Source: CBDFKB01 sp965248715
GTDB lineage: Bacteria; Pseudomonadota; Alphaproteobacteria; Rhizobiales; Rhizobiaceae
Assembly: GCA_965248715.1 (NCBI GenBank)
Contig: CBDFKB010000007.1
Span: forward strand, 310,001 to 374,000
Direction: 5' to 3'
Length of the DNA stretch: 64,000 nt
In this document: positions 45,278 through 55,228 of the stretch, piece after piece
Layout: each line of letters opens with the position of its first letter
Numbering within the stretch: position 1 is the first letter of the stretch
Notes under the pieces: generated by a model
The model's input: the letters and a program-made list of their open reading frames with translations, nothing else
What the model was told of the DNA's origin: nothing
Databases searched by the model: none
Translations under genes and position numbers: made by a program

Positions 45278-45678
45278 GAAGCTCACTGTCTCCAAGAACT
45301 CAGACCACGGTTCCCGCCCATAAGCCCTTGAATACCGCTTCTTCGGCGCTGCGTAGGGCCAAACAATCGCTAAGATTGCCGGCTACGCGCTACCCCATGG
45401 ATGGGTTGACTGCCGCCATCCTGTTTGCGGCATGAGCACCATGGCCGAAAAAGGCCAAGAAAAGACATTCCACGCGGTGCTCAGGACTGGAGAAGTCCGT
45501 AGGATACCCAATTGCAGCTAACAACTGGTGATTACCCGCGCGAGTGGTGAACTCCATATTCAAGGGAACTTCGATAGTGGTCAGTTGATTTCGGCTTTCT
45601 CAATATTTGTGGCGCGTTCTTGGGGATTGACGTAAAAAGAAGCGATCACCAACAGGACCTCATTTTAGGAACTTTGTT
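45278..45678. other. Intergenic region after the dehydrogenase pair
   Basis: 401 bp with no supportable gene. It may hold the promoter of the next four-gene set; TTGACG near 45627 is the only possible -35 box I note. No repeat of the other families in this window occurs here. Confidence 0.45.
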
Positions 45679-47124
45679 ATGCTGAAGCGCAGTGTACCGG
45701 CGCCGGTAGAGAACCGGGTAGATTCTTTGGTAGACCCAGAGTGGCATCCACGCCTTCGGCCCGAAGATGCGGCAGCAAGCCGCGTTCGTGGGGCCATGGG
45801 CGTTCTGCTCGGGTATCCCTATTTTGACCGTCTGGCCCTGTGGACACTCACGCACTACTTTTTTCCCTTGTCCAGGTTGTGGGCGGCGGCCACGATTTCA
45901 GGCGGCGTGCCTGAGCGGTTTCTGGCTGAAGTTCCATTGGATGTTGACGGGATTGATCTCGACAAATTGCAGAGCGTACTTTTCCCCACTGAGGCGGCGC
46001 GGGCCACGGCCGCCGCTGTCGATACTTCCTGGGAACAATCGTTTTTCGGAGCTGCGCGGCGCGCGCCCGAAGAGCTGGTAGCCATTGAGACCGCAAGGCG
46101 CGACCATCACCATGTCTTGAACACGACCCGACGAAAATTCCGTTTCCTTCTCAAGCACCCGGTTCCGATAGTGCATTCCGAACCTCCTGCTCCTGGCGAG
46201 GTAGAGGCCGCCTATGGCGCTGCGCTGAACGAGCGGGTTTCATTGTTCTCCGTGCCGGATCCGATGCCCGAAATCGAAGTGTCGAAGCGGGTGCCGGGCG
46301 CGGTTGGGACCAACTATTGGCTGCGTTTCAGATCTCCATCGGCACAACTTGGCGACGTTGTATATGCCCGGGTCTACGAGCCCGAAGGCGTGGAAGACCC
46401 GCCAACGATCATCTTTGGCCACGGCATTTGTGTCGAATTTGATCTCTGGCATGGCTTGGTGGACGAAGTTGACGAACTGTGCCGGATGGGTATTCGGGTA
46501 ATACGGCCCGAAGCACCCTGGCATGGCCGACGCAGACCAGCGGGCCGCTATTCGGGAGAAACCATCGTTGGAACGGCGCCATTCGGCCCACTCTATGCGT
46601 ATACTGCTGCCTTGCGCGAATGGGCGGTGCTGATCGATTGGGCGCGCAAAACCAGCCAAGGCCGCGTCGCCATTGGCGGCTCCAGCCTGGGCGCGCAGAT
46701 GGCGTTGTTATGCGCTGACGTGGCTCGCAATTGGCCACAACGGTTGCGGCCCGAGGCGATGTTGCTGATCACCCACAGCGGTCATCAGCAGGACGCTTTG
46801 CTCAACGGGGCTTTGGCGAGAGTGTGGAGATCGCGTGAGGCGATGATTGAAAAAGGCTGGACCGCAGAGACAGCCGGGAAATACATGCCTATTCTGGATC
46901 CAGATTGGGACAATATGCCGGTCATGAACCCAGACAGCATTGTCTCAGTGCTCGGTAGTCGCGATCATGTGACCCCGTTCGAAAGCGGTCTTGGCCTGCT
47001 GGATGCCTGGAAAGTGCCCCGGCAAAACCGTTTCATTTTGCGGCGGGGCCATTTTTCCGTACCGATGACGATGATACGCGACCCAGGACCTGTGCGCAGG
47101 ATGGGCGAAATTATGATGCGATGA
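45679..47124 (+). CDS. Alpha/beta-hydrolase family protein
   Basis: 481 residues. An N-terminal half of unknown fold (about 1-230) precedes an alpha/beta-hydrolase core: oxyanion segment IIFGHGICVEFD, nucleophile elbow AIGGSSLGAQMALL, likely acid in LGSRDHVTPFES, and catalytic His in RRGHFSVPM. Probably an esterase or lipase; the substrate is not known. First gene of a same-strand set with a PlsB-like acyltransferase 19 bases on. Confidence 0.75.
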   Translation: MLKRSVPAPVENRVDSLVDPEWHPRLRPEDAAASRVRGAMGVLLGYPYFDRLALWTLTHYFFPLSRLWAAATISGGVPERFLAEVPLDVDGIDLDKLQSVLFPTEAARATAAAVDTSWEQSFFGAARRAPEELVAIETARRDHHHVLNTTRRKFRFLLKHPVPIVHSEPPAPGEVEAAYGAALNERVSLFSVPDPMPEIEVSKRVPGAVGTNYWLRFRSPSAQLGDVVYARVYEPEGVEDPPTIIFGHGICVEFDLWHGLVDEVDELCRMGIRVIRPEAPWHGRRRPAGRYSGETIVGTAPFGPLYAYTAALREWAVLIDWARKTSQGRVAIGGSSLGAQMALLCADVARNWPQRLRPEAMLLITHSGHQQDALLNGALARVWRSREAMIEKGWTAETAGKYMPILDPDWDNMPVMNPDSIVSVLGSRDHVTPFESGLGLLDAWKVPRQNRFILRRGHFSVPMTMIRDPGPVRRMGEIMMR

Positions 47125-47143
47125 TCGGCACGGGATTACAGGA

Positions 47144-48568
47144 ATGCAAATAGTAACGAACACGATCACAGTTCCTGTTTGGCTCTTCATTATTCTGTCT
47201 TTTTCCACGCTTCTGGTGTTTATTCGGGTGGTTGTCTTTCCCTTGTGGGCAAGCTTTTGGAGCGCACGGACCCGCAATGTGGTTGAGGAAATCAATCCGC
47301 TTCTGCAACTCCATTTGTCTTCTTTTAGCTTGTCAAGAAGATCAGTTCTGGCAGATCGTCTGTCCTGCGACCCGGTTGTTGAGGTAGGCGTCCGTAAAAT
47401 CGCCGGCGATCGAGGCATCTCAACAGAAAAAGCCCGACGTGAAGCTTGGCGCATGGCCTGGGATATCGTGCCTGCCTTCAATCCGTATTTCTATTTTCGA
47501 ATTGGCTACAGGATGGCACGGCGCTGTCTGCGTTCACTGTACAAATTTCAGGTGGCGTTTGACGATGAAAGCAGCATGGCAAGTGTCAGTGACAAAGCGG
47601 CGGTCATATTTATCATCCACCACCGCAGCAACATTGATTATGCGGTCGCGAACTACCTGACTGTTGGCCGCACAATGCTCTCATTCGGCGTCGGTGAATG
47701 GTCGCGGGTCTGGCCAATCCAACCCCTGATGCGCATGGCCGGGGGTTATTTCGTGCGCCGCGATTCTGGTGATCCGCTCTATCGGCTGATGTTGAAACGA
47801 TACGTGCAACTGGCGACGGAAGCACGTGTTCCTCACGCCATTTTTCTGGAGGGGCAACTATCGCCGGATGGCGGCGTGGGGGCTGCCAAACTAGGATTAC
47901 TCAGTTATGTAACCGAGCATTTTGATCCGCAGCACACGCCCGACCTGATATTCATACCGATCGGCCTAAACTACGACCGCATCCCCGAAGACCAGAACCT
48001 GCAGCGATTTTCTTCCCGGGAATTTCGTGCCAAAGGCAGTAAATACGTTTTGCTTCAAGGGGCGCAATTTTCGATCCGTGTGATTTGGGAGATGCTGCTC
48101 GGTCAACGCTCGTTTGGTTATGCATGTGCAAAATTCGGAAAACCCATTTCGTTCACTCAATGGCTGGCAGAGGCTGATGTTGTTTGGCCTGAGCTGGATC
48201 GCCAGCAACGTTTCGAAAGGATTTCCAAACTCGGCACAAGGTTGATTGGAGAAATCTCCAACTTGATTCCGGCAACCCCGGTGGCAATACTTTGCAGGAT
48301 TTGGTTTGACGACCCTGCACTCGTCATTGACCAATCCGAATTGGAGGTGCGCTTCCACTCGCTTTGCGGTGTGTTGAAACAAAACGGTTGTCACATCGTG
48401 CTGATTGACAACAAAGAAAATGCGACCCTGGAACATGCCCTCAATCTCGCAATCAATCGTAGCATCATCATAAAAAATCAGGCCGGCATATTCCGCCTAA
48501 ACGAGAAAATGCGAGGGTTAGCTTTCTACAATGCAAACGCTCTAACTCAATTCCTGGAACAAAAGTAG
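47144..48568 (+). CDS. PlsB-like glycerol-3-phosphate O-acyltransferase family protein
   Basis: 474 residues. An N-terminal membrane segment (TVPVWLFIILSFSTLLVFI) is followed by the acyltransferase domain: HX4D motif His160-Asp165 (HHRSNIDYA), FLEGQLSPDGG, and FIPIGLNYDRIPED. These match motifs I, III and IV of PlsB. Full PlsB is about 800 residues, so this is a shorter relative. It likely acylates a glycerol-phosphate or similar acceptor at the inner membrane. Its neighbour is a hydrolase of lipase type. Confidence 0.8.
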   Translation: MQIVTNTITVPVWLFIILSFSTLLVFIRVVVFPLWASFWSARTRNVVEEINPLLQLHLSSFSLSRRSVLADRLSCDPVVEVGVRKIAGDRGISTEKARREAWRMAWDIVPAFNPYFYFRIGYRMARRCLRSLYKFQVAFDDESSMASVSDKAAVIFIIHHRSNIDYAVANYLTVGRTMLSFGVGEWSRVWPIQPLMRMAGGYFVRRDSGDPLYRLMLKRYVQLATEARVPHAIFLEGQLSPDGGVGAAKLGLLSYVTEHFDPQHTPDLIFIPIGLNYDRIPEDQNLQRFSSREFRAKGSKYVLLQGAQFSIRVIWEMLLGQRSFGYACAKFGKPISFTQWLAEADVVWPELDRQQRFERISKLGTRLIGEISNLIPATPVAILCRIWFDDPALVIDQSELEVRFHSLCGVLKQNGCHIVLIDNKENATLEHALNLAINRSIIIKNQAGIFRLNEKMRGLAFYNANALTQFLEQK

Positions 48569-48626
48569 ACGAAAGCCGTTCCGCATTCCCGTCCGACTAC
48601 CTACCTCTTCCATAAGGAACCTGCCG

Positions 48627-49385
48627 ATGACAATTAAAGCCGTAACATTCGATCTTTGGGACACCATCGTCGACGATGATTCCGATGAAATCAAGCGCAA
48701 GGAAATCGGCCTACGCTCGAAGCATGACGAACGCCGCCATCAGGTCTGGGAGGCGCTCAACGCGATTAAGCCGATTGACTATAATTCAGTCAAACTTGCC
48801 TACGACACCACAGAGGCTGGATTCCGGGTGACATGGAAGGAAGGCCACATTAATTGGACCGTCGATCAACGTTTGCGGGTTGTCCTTGACGGCCTAGGGC
48901 GAACTCTACCCGATGCAATTTATGCCGATCTGGTGGAAAGGCACGGCAAAATGGAAGTCGAAGTGCCGCCGAATGCCATCGACGGTATCGGCGCGGCGCT
49001 GGAAACGCTGGCATCGCGTTACAAGCTGGCGATTGTATCGGATTCGATCGTCACCCCAGGGACCGGGTTGCGGCAACTGCTCGCTCATCACGGTCTAATC
49101 GACTATTTTTCCGCGTTCGCCTTTTCCGACGAGGTCGGATACTCAAAGCCGCACCGCTCCATGTTCGATGCCGCAGCTAGCCAACTCAACATCGCAGTCA
49201 ACGAGCTGGTGCATATCGGCGACCGTGACCATAATGACGTTAAAGGACCCCACGCGATCGGTGCCAAGGCAGTACTGTTTACCGCCACCCGGCCCGACGA
49301 CCGCAACATCACCACGGCCGACGCCATTTGCGACAGCCATCACGATCTGCCGGCGATTGTCGATCGCATCGCAAGCCAATATTAA
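48627..49385 (+). CDS. HAD-superfamily hydrolase
   Basis: A 252-residue phosphatase/dehalogenase-type enzyme. Motif I is FDLWDTIVD (nucleophile Asp9), motif II Ser in IVSDSIVTPG, motif III Lys in YSKPHRSMF and motif IV in HIGDRDHNDVKG. The cap domain lies between motifs I and II. Substrate unknown. Third gene of the set; the next follows after 33 bases. Confidence 0.88.
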   Translation: MTIKAVTFDLWDTIVDDDSDEIKRKEIGLRSKHDERRHQVWEALNAIKPIDYNSVKLAYDTTEAGFRVTWKEGHINWTVDQRLRVVLDGLGRTLPDAIYADLVERHGKMEVEVPPNAIDGIGAALETLASRYKLAIVSDSIVTPGTGLRQLLAHHGLIDYFSAFAFSDEVGYSKPHRSMFDAAASQLNIAVNELVHIGDRDHNDVKGPHAIGAKAVLFTATRPDDRNITTADAICDSHHDLPAIVDRIASQY

Positions 49386-49418
49386 CCACCGTTGGTATCA
49401 TACAAAGGGATCACAAAC

Positions 49419-50282
49419 ATGGCCAATGACCTTCGATTTCTGGTTATTGATGGCTATTCAAAAGCCGGGCGCGGGGATTTGGCGGCGGGCGGCGCGTCGA
49501 CCGCCGGCAAACTTTACCAGCGCATGTTGAAAGCGTGCGGCAACGGGGTTCGGGTCGATATTATCTATCCAGCCGACCCTGATGCCTCGCTTCCCAAAGG
49601 CGCCGAGATCGCCAATTATGACGGCATCGCCTGGACCGGGTCCAGCCTGACCGTCTATCACGACACGCGCGAAGTCATTCAGCAAATCGACTTTGCGCGC
49701 GCGGTATTTGACGCCGGCGTACCGAGCTTTGGATCCTGCTGGGCGGCGCAGATCGCAGTGGTTGCCTCTGGCGGAATTTGTGCCGCCCATCCAAAGGGCC
49801 GGGAAATGTTTCTGGCCCGCAAGATCGCCCTTACCGCGGAAGGACGTGGTCACCCGCTTTACCGGGACAAGAAAACCGTCTTCGATGCTTGGATATCCCA
49901 TGACGACGAGATTACCCATCTGCCGCCGGGCGCGGTGTCGCTTTCTTCAAACGATTTTACCCGCGTGCAGTCCGTATCGGTTACCCATAGCCAGGGCACG
50001 TTTTGGGCGCTGCAATATCACCCGGAGTACGATTTGCACGAGATGGCGCGGCTGATTTATTGCCGCAAGCAAAAGCTGGTCGACAAGGGTTTCTTCGCAG
50101 ATCTCGATACTGCCCAGAGGTTTGTCGACCGTCTTGAACTATTGCACCAGAATCCGACCCGCACCGACCTTGCCTTCCAACTTGGCATCGATGCCGACGT
50201 GATGGACCCAAATATCCGCCAAAGCGAGGTCAAGAACTGGATCGAACAGCTGGTTGTCCCCCATGCCGCCAGAGCCCAATAG
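49419..50282 (+). CDS. Class I glutamine amidotransferase-like protein
   Basis: 287 residues. Nucleophile Cys107 in PSFGSCWAAQIA, and the His-Glu pair in LQYHPEYD, match GMP-synthase-type glutaminase domains. The C-terminal region (about 215-287) is extra. There is no synthetase domain, so it may hydrolyse or transfer gamma-glutamyl amides. ATG 49419 follows AAAGGGA; TTG 49392 is in frame but less likely. Its stop abuts repeat block 3. Confidence 0.85.
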   Translation: MANDLRFLVIDGYSKAGRGDLAAGGASTAGKLYQRMLKACGNGVRVDIIYPADPDASLPKGAEIANYDGIAWTGSSLTVYHDTREVIQQIDFARAVFDAGVPSFGSCWAAQIAVVASGGICAAHPKGREMFLARKIALTAEGRGHPLYRDKKTVFDAWISHDDEITHLPPGAVSLSSNDFTRVQSVSVTHSQGTFWALQYHPEYDLHEMARLIYCRKQKLVDKGFFADLDTAQRFVDRLELLHQNPTRTDLAFQLGIDADVMDPNIRQSEVKNWIEQLVVPHAARAQ

Positions 50283-50594
50283 GTCTAGCGCTTGTCACCA
50301 AGCGTTGGGTTCGCTTCGTCGCGCTATCTATTTATTTTGTCGCGTATTCTTGTCCGAAAACCGCTACACACTTTTCGGGAATACGCTCTAGCGCTTGTCA
50401 CCAAGCGTAGGATTTGCTTCGTCGCGCTATCGCTTTGTTTTGTCGCGTATTCTTGTCCGAAAACCGCTATACACTTTTCGGGAATACGCTCTAGCGCTTG
50501 TCACCAAGCGTTGGGCTCGCTTCGTCGCGCTATCTCTTTGTTTATGCGTGTCATTTTACCCAAAACCGGCACTCATTTTTGGGTGGCATGCTCT
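50283..50594. repeat. Two-hairpin repeat, block 3 (three units)
   Basis: Three tandem units of about 103 bp in the same orientation as block 1: type 2, type 2, type 1. Small changes within copies (TACACA to TATACA in loop; last copy GGCACTCATTTTTGGG) show drift. It fills the gap between the glutamine amidotransferase gene and the metalloprotease gene, whose 3' ends converge. The next 130 bases (to 50725) show nothing. Confidence 0.9.
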
Positions 50595-50725
50595 AACGTT
50601 CGCTATCATGCTCAACAATATACCAAAACCCAATTTGGTCTGCCAGCAAATGCCACCGGATTTCAAGCACAATAGCAGATCACCAATCGGCAAATGGCGG
50701 GAATTTCCAGGTGCCCGACATTTGG

Positions 50726-52805
50726 TTAGACGATGATGTCGTCTACTCTGCCTTCATCAAAGCCATATCCAATGTAGTGCATGGTGGCAGCGGCATGGTC
50801 ATTGCCATATGCCGCCTGTAAATCTGCGTAATTCGCCAGATACTGCGCCGCATCGAAATCATCACGCGACCTGCCCTCGTTCAATCCGTTAGTTATGAAA
50901 TGCGACGTGGCTGCATCTGCATTCATACCAAAGGCACCGATCAAATCACCGTAGGAGGCGATATACTGAAAACCGTCGAACATGTCGCCTCGACCTTCGT
51001 TAAAGCCGTAGCCAAGAAAGTGAGCATCACCGATTGTGGCATTGACGCCTATCGCTGCGATCAAATCATCATAGGTTGCAATATATTCAAGGGGATTGAA
51101 ATCGCTGCGAGCACGGCCCTCATTATAACCGTAGTTGACAAAGTGTGACGCCGCACTACTCAGATCGGTGCCAAAAGCGCCCCGCAAATCTTCATAGCTG
51201 CCCAAATAGTAGCGGCCGTCAAATCCATCGCGGACCCGGCCCTCGCCGAAACCAATATTCAACAAAATGTTGGGCGGCGCCATTCTCATCGGCGCCGAAC
51301 GCATTGATCAAATCGTCATAGGTGGCAAGATATTCCATGCCGTCAAATCCATCGCGGACCCGACCCTCGACGAAGCCATTTGAGATAAAATGTTGGGTAG
51401 CTACTTGCTCGTTGGCGCCGATCGCATTGATCAAATCGTCATAGGTGGCAAGATATTCGATGGCATCGAAGGTTATCGAGCGGCCTTCTGAATAACCATT
51501 GAGAACAAAATGGTCGAAGCCGACCTGCCCGTTGGTTCCCAAAGCACCTATAAGATCATCATACGACGCGATATAACCGAGCGCATCGAATGCGGTAGCT
51601 GTATTCGAGCCCACGGTTTGATCAGAAAATTGCAGGTTTTCGATACTGATCAGCCGGTCATAACCGTCGCCAGTGGTGGTTAATACCGCCGTAACGCCAT
51701 TGTAAGAGACAAGCGTATATGCCGACAATGCCGAACTAAAGATTGCGGTATCAGTTCCACCATTGCCGGTGAAGAAATTGTTGGCTTGATTGTTGGTGAA
51801 ACTATCATCGCCCGAACCACCAATGGCGTTTTCGATCAAAGAACGCACATCACCTTGATGCAACAGCGCATTGAAAATGTTGCCACGCGCAAAATTTCCG
51901 CCGCCGAGACCAGCGATCTGCGCAAAGTTGAAATAAGAATGCCCGCCAGGCGACAGGTCGATGGTAAGATTGGTCGTATAAGCACTGAGATCGTAAGTAT
52001 CTGTGCCCCCGCCATCCCAAATCGTGGCGAATATGCGGTTGCCGCCGGCATCGATGCCAACCTGACCGTCAACCAGCGTGTCACCGGAGTTCGGGTTCCA
52101 TTTATAGACGGTATCACCGCCATTGGTGGTGAAATCGGCACCATACATGTGCTGCAATGCCGCAATATCTGCCATCATATAGGATTGTGCAAAACCCCAA
52201 GTTTCATTTTGATACCCGGTTAGCGGAGCGCCGACATAGCTGCGATATGTCATGACCGAATATTCCATCGAGTCTTCGGCGGTTGGCATGGAACCAAAAA
52301 TGTTGGATTCCTGCCCATGCTTCAAACCCAAGGCATGGCCGATCTCATGGAACATGGTATGCCAGGAATAGTTTCCGGCAGCAGGTGCGCGATAATTGAA
52401 GTTATTGCCAAACCAAACATCACCAGCAATAATAGAGTTGCCGGGATAATAGGCCTCCGCCGTGGGTGGCAAGTTTGATTCGGCAATGCGAATATGCGCG
52501 TTGGTAACCGAACTGTCGTAAACGAAATTCAGATTGGTAAAACCTTCAACAGAAAAACCATCGTCTGCCGCATTTCCTCCGTTATAATCAGCCTTGTTCA
52601 ATGCCCTATGGGCTGCAATCCCCTGGCCTAATGATATTTGTGAAAATCCGCTGAGATATCCACTGTCATAGGCATATACGCCTGTATCAGATGGAAAATT
52701 ATAGTAAATAGTAGCATCATCCCAAGCCAAACCCCTTAAGAGACCGTCTAACGTTTGGTCGCCTGATGAACTAACAGTTCTAAACGAATTTCCTGTGCCT
52801 GCCAT
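50726..52805 (-). pseudogene. Serralysin-like M10 metalloprotease with seven tandem repeats (frameshifted)
   Basis: The N-terminal part is a serralysin-type catalytic domain: zinc motif HEIGHALGLKH (His153-His163) and Met-turn SVMTYRSY (Met185). A degenerate RTX segment follows (GGSGDDSFTNNQANNFF, GNGGTDTA), then seven repeats of about 41 residues. The repeat core is FD.xxYLATYDDLI.AFG, then HF...GF.EGR. A single extra base at 51254-51255 (AA for A) in repeat 3 shifts the frame and splits the gene; removing it restores EYGFGEGRVRDG. Signal peptide is absent, as expected for type 1 secretion. It could be a real mutation or a sequencing error. Confidence 0.85.
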
Positions 52806-52859
52806 ATCGATATCCTATTTTTTATACACATAGATAGGCTTTATTCGCATATCGATGTA

Positions 52860-53186
52860 CTAGTTGTTTTTGTTACGCTTGCTCAAACCATCAATTTCTC
52901 GGTGCGCATCTTTTGCTAAGGGGTGACCGGGATGACGGGCAATAAACAATTGATAGGCCGCAAGGGTGTTTTGAGACCGGGCCATTTCATATTCTTCGAG
53001 AATAGCAATGTTGCCGTCTCTTGCCGGAGCAGCGGCGGCAAATTTTGAATTTTCAGGCATCCCAACATTATACCTATTCGCCACGCTATCCAGGATTGGC
53101 CACACAAATAAAATTAAAGTCAGCAATGCGGCAATAACAATACTTGTAGCCCAAACCTTACTCCGCCCGCCTACCATTTTGTACAT
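52860..53186 (-). CDS. Single-pass membrane protein, function unknown
   Basis: 108 residues: one N-terminal membrane segment (WATSIVIAALLTLILFVWPIL) and a helical periplasmic or cytoplasmic part (LEEYEMARSQNTLAAYQLFIARHPGH) reminiscent of a TPR-like helix pair. It lies 54 bases upstream of the metalloprotease gene on the same strand, so it may be part of its transcript. Not a recognised family. Confidence 0.6.
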   Translation of the reverse strand: MYKMVGGRSKVWATSIVIAALLTLILFVWPILDSVANRYNVGMPENSKFAAAAPARDGNIAILEEYEMARSQNTLAAYQLFIARHPGHPLAKDAHREIDGLSKRNKNN

Positions 53187-53510
53187 TGGCTCGAGTTAGT
53201 CACCCATTCAACATTTTGTATACGATAATTGGCAACAACCATAATCATTTGTCAATTATTTGCAACGGAAACAATATCGATTTTTATGTACAGTTTATCA
53301 CGAATTGCAAAGCAAGGGGGCTGATATTGGTCTATTTGATGGTGGCAAATCGGTTTGTCCAACGGTGGCCTGATGGGTTAGCGTGCTTCGACAGTAGGTG
53401 AGACGGCGAAGCAGTCTAACACCAGTGCTTACTACTGTCCGGGAAATTCTGATTGGGCATGAAAAAGGTCCATTGTTTGAACGGTTTGTGGTAAAATCAG
53501 TATTGTTAGA
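53187..53510. other. Intergenic sequence before the 129-bp element
   Basis: 324 bp with no supportable gene. A stretch near 53316-53370 (GATATTGGTCTATTTGATGG) resembles the end region of the MITE family seen at 11562, but matches too loosely to call as a copy. Confidence 0.4.
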
Positions 53511-53639
53511 CACACTACACGACAATTTTGGTTGAGAGCGTGAATTGATGGTATTTTGAACGATTCATTTGCAATGGAGTTGTTCGATGTCGATACCGTT
53601 ATTAACCCACGCTCTCAACCAAAATTGTCGTGTAGTGTG
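53511..53639. mobile_element. 129-bp non-autonomous derivative of the IS4-family element
   Basis: Almost perfect terminal inverted repeats of about 32 bp, starting CACACTACACGACAATTTTG. Its left 105 bp match the left end of the IS4-type element at 57056 with few changes, then it jumps to the inverted end. No coding capacity. No target duplication could be defined. Confidence 0.82.
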
Positions 53640-53871
53640 GTTTTTTACACGTGACGCGTAATTTGGCAAAGCCTCCACTTGCGTCCCGCGTGAATAATTA
53701 CGTGAAACAGCTAACCGCAATTCACCTATCGCGCAATTAGAATGGAATTAGTAAACTGAAATCGTCAATGGCTGGTAAAATATTTGTTTGATGAAGACTA
53801 TTCTAGACTACTATCCCCCAAAAAATCAGCATATCAGTCACTGTCGCCCGCATGAGAACAAAGGTGAACCC
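53640..53871. other. Intergenic sequence after the 129-bp element
   Basis: 232 bp, AT-rich; I see nothing definable in it. Confidence 0.4.
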
Positions 53872-54548
53872 TCATTTCAAAGACGCGTTAACTTCTTTTA
53901 GGCGGGATTGACTGACACTCAGTATTCTTCCGTCCACCAATCGTACTTGCCCGCTTCCCCCTTTGGTTTCCAGTCCCTCTACTGCCGATTTTGCCACCCA
54001 ATGTGAACGATGAATTTGCAAACCTTCTTCGGGCGCAGCTTCAGCAATCGCATCATTCAACCGCATTAGGCACAGCTCTGCTCCCATTTCGGTTGTAACC
54101 TCAACGTAATGGTCCTGTGCAGAAAGCGACAAAATCTGTTGCGCGTCGGAATATTTTCCAGTCGGCGAAAAAGATCGGGCCGATTGACCTTTACAGTCTC
54201 GGCGTCAAAGGTTTCCATGCGCACGCGGCTCAAAAGAACAGAGAACATAAATATGATCGTCGCACTTGGAAAACTGTAAGCGAACAATTTGATGTGGCCC
54301 GGATATTTTTGGAGCGAGGGTAAAAGTGAAAGGCTGAGCAAAACAACCAATCCTGCGGCGATCAGGCCAAAAAAGACACTTACAAGCACAATATTGGATA
54401 GGGAAGTCCACTGCTGAGTGCGGATCAAAGCAGGGGCCCAAAGAGAAATTAGGCCTGTCGTGAACACGATCAGGGCCCAATAGATTAATCGAAATCCGTT
54501 TGGCAGTGCCTCAAGTGTCCCGAAAGGGCCGCTCAAAAAAACAAACAA
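53872..54548 (-). pseudogene. LytTR-type membrane regulator, frameshifted
   Basis: The 5' part encodes about four membrane segments (LIYWALIVFTTGLISLWAP, ILVSV-type and ATIIFMFSVLLSRV) and continues RPDLFRRLENI. The 3' part is a LytTR DNA-binding domain: LSLSAQDHYVEVTTEMG, HRSHWVAKSAVEGLE, DGRILSVSQSRLKEV. The frames differ by one base near 54150; adding one base gives LEN-SDAQQILSLSAQDHYV, so the gene is broken or the base call is wrong. It lies divergent from DUF2141 and carotenoid oxygenase. Confidence 0.8.
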
Positions 54549-54798
54549 CGATTACCCCTGAGGTGACTATCCAGAAAGCAGGACTACGGAGTGATTCGAC
54601 TGCGGCCTTAGTGGTTAAACAAATAATTTTTGATGCCTCGCCCTTAACTATCTTCAAATTTCACGCTTCGTGAGTTTCATTTACGCAGCTCTCACGAATT
54701 ATATCTTTTAGTTGGCGAATTCTCAAGGGTCACAACATTGCCGCTTCCAATATGCTAGGCCAAGTTTGTTTCAGCCTCAACCTAACTTGGTGGAAAAC

Positions 54799-55227
54799 AT
54801 GAAAAAACTGAAATGTCTTCCGGTAGCTATGATCCTTGCGTCTGGGTTTTGTGGCATGGCATTTGCCGACACCCTCACTCTTCGCGTCGAAACATCTTCC
54901 AATATCGGAACTTTGCGTGCCGCCGTTTATGACAGCCAGAAATCTCTCGATGCAGATGACATGATTGCCGGATCAGTTGGCCCGGCGAAACAAGGAATCA
55001 GCGTATTAACGATCGAAGACCTAAAGTCCGGCACGTACGGCATCGCGCTTTATCATGACCAAAATGAAAACGAAGAGCTGGATACAAATCTCTTTGGAGC
55101 TCCCAACGAACCTTTTGGTTTTTCCAACAACCCAAAGATTGGATTTTCTGCTCCTAAGTTTGATGCCTTTAAATTTGAATTTGGTGGCGAGCCACAAGAC
55201 CTCAACATAATTTTGAATGGGGGTTAA
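54799..55227 (+). CDS. DUF2141-family exported protein
   Basis: 142 residues with a Sec signal (MKKLKCLPVAMILASGFCGMAFA). The mature domain matches DUF2141: YGIALYHDQNENEELDTNLFG and EPFGFSNNPKIGF are characteristic. Such proteins are periplasmic, often beside carotenoid oxygenase-type genes; no activity is known to me. ATG 54799 is chosen because it begins the signal peptide. It ends just ahead of the oxygenase gene. Confidence 0.86.
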   Translation: MKKLKCLPVAMILASGFCGMAFADTLTLRVETSSNIGTLRAAVYDSQKSLDADDMIAGSVGPAKQGISVLTIEDLKSGTYGIALYHDQNENEELDTNLFGAPNEPFGFSNNPKIGFSAPKFDAFKFEFGGEPQDLNIILNGG

Positions 55228-55228
55228 A

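Noticed and set aside
53316..53370. Possible fourth MITE copy near the 129-bp element
   Set aside because: Only about 40 bases resemble the MITE end and no opposite end or target duplication was found.
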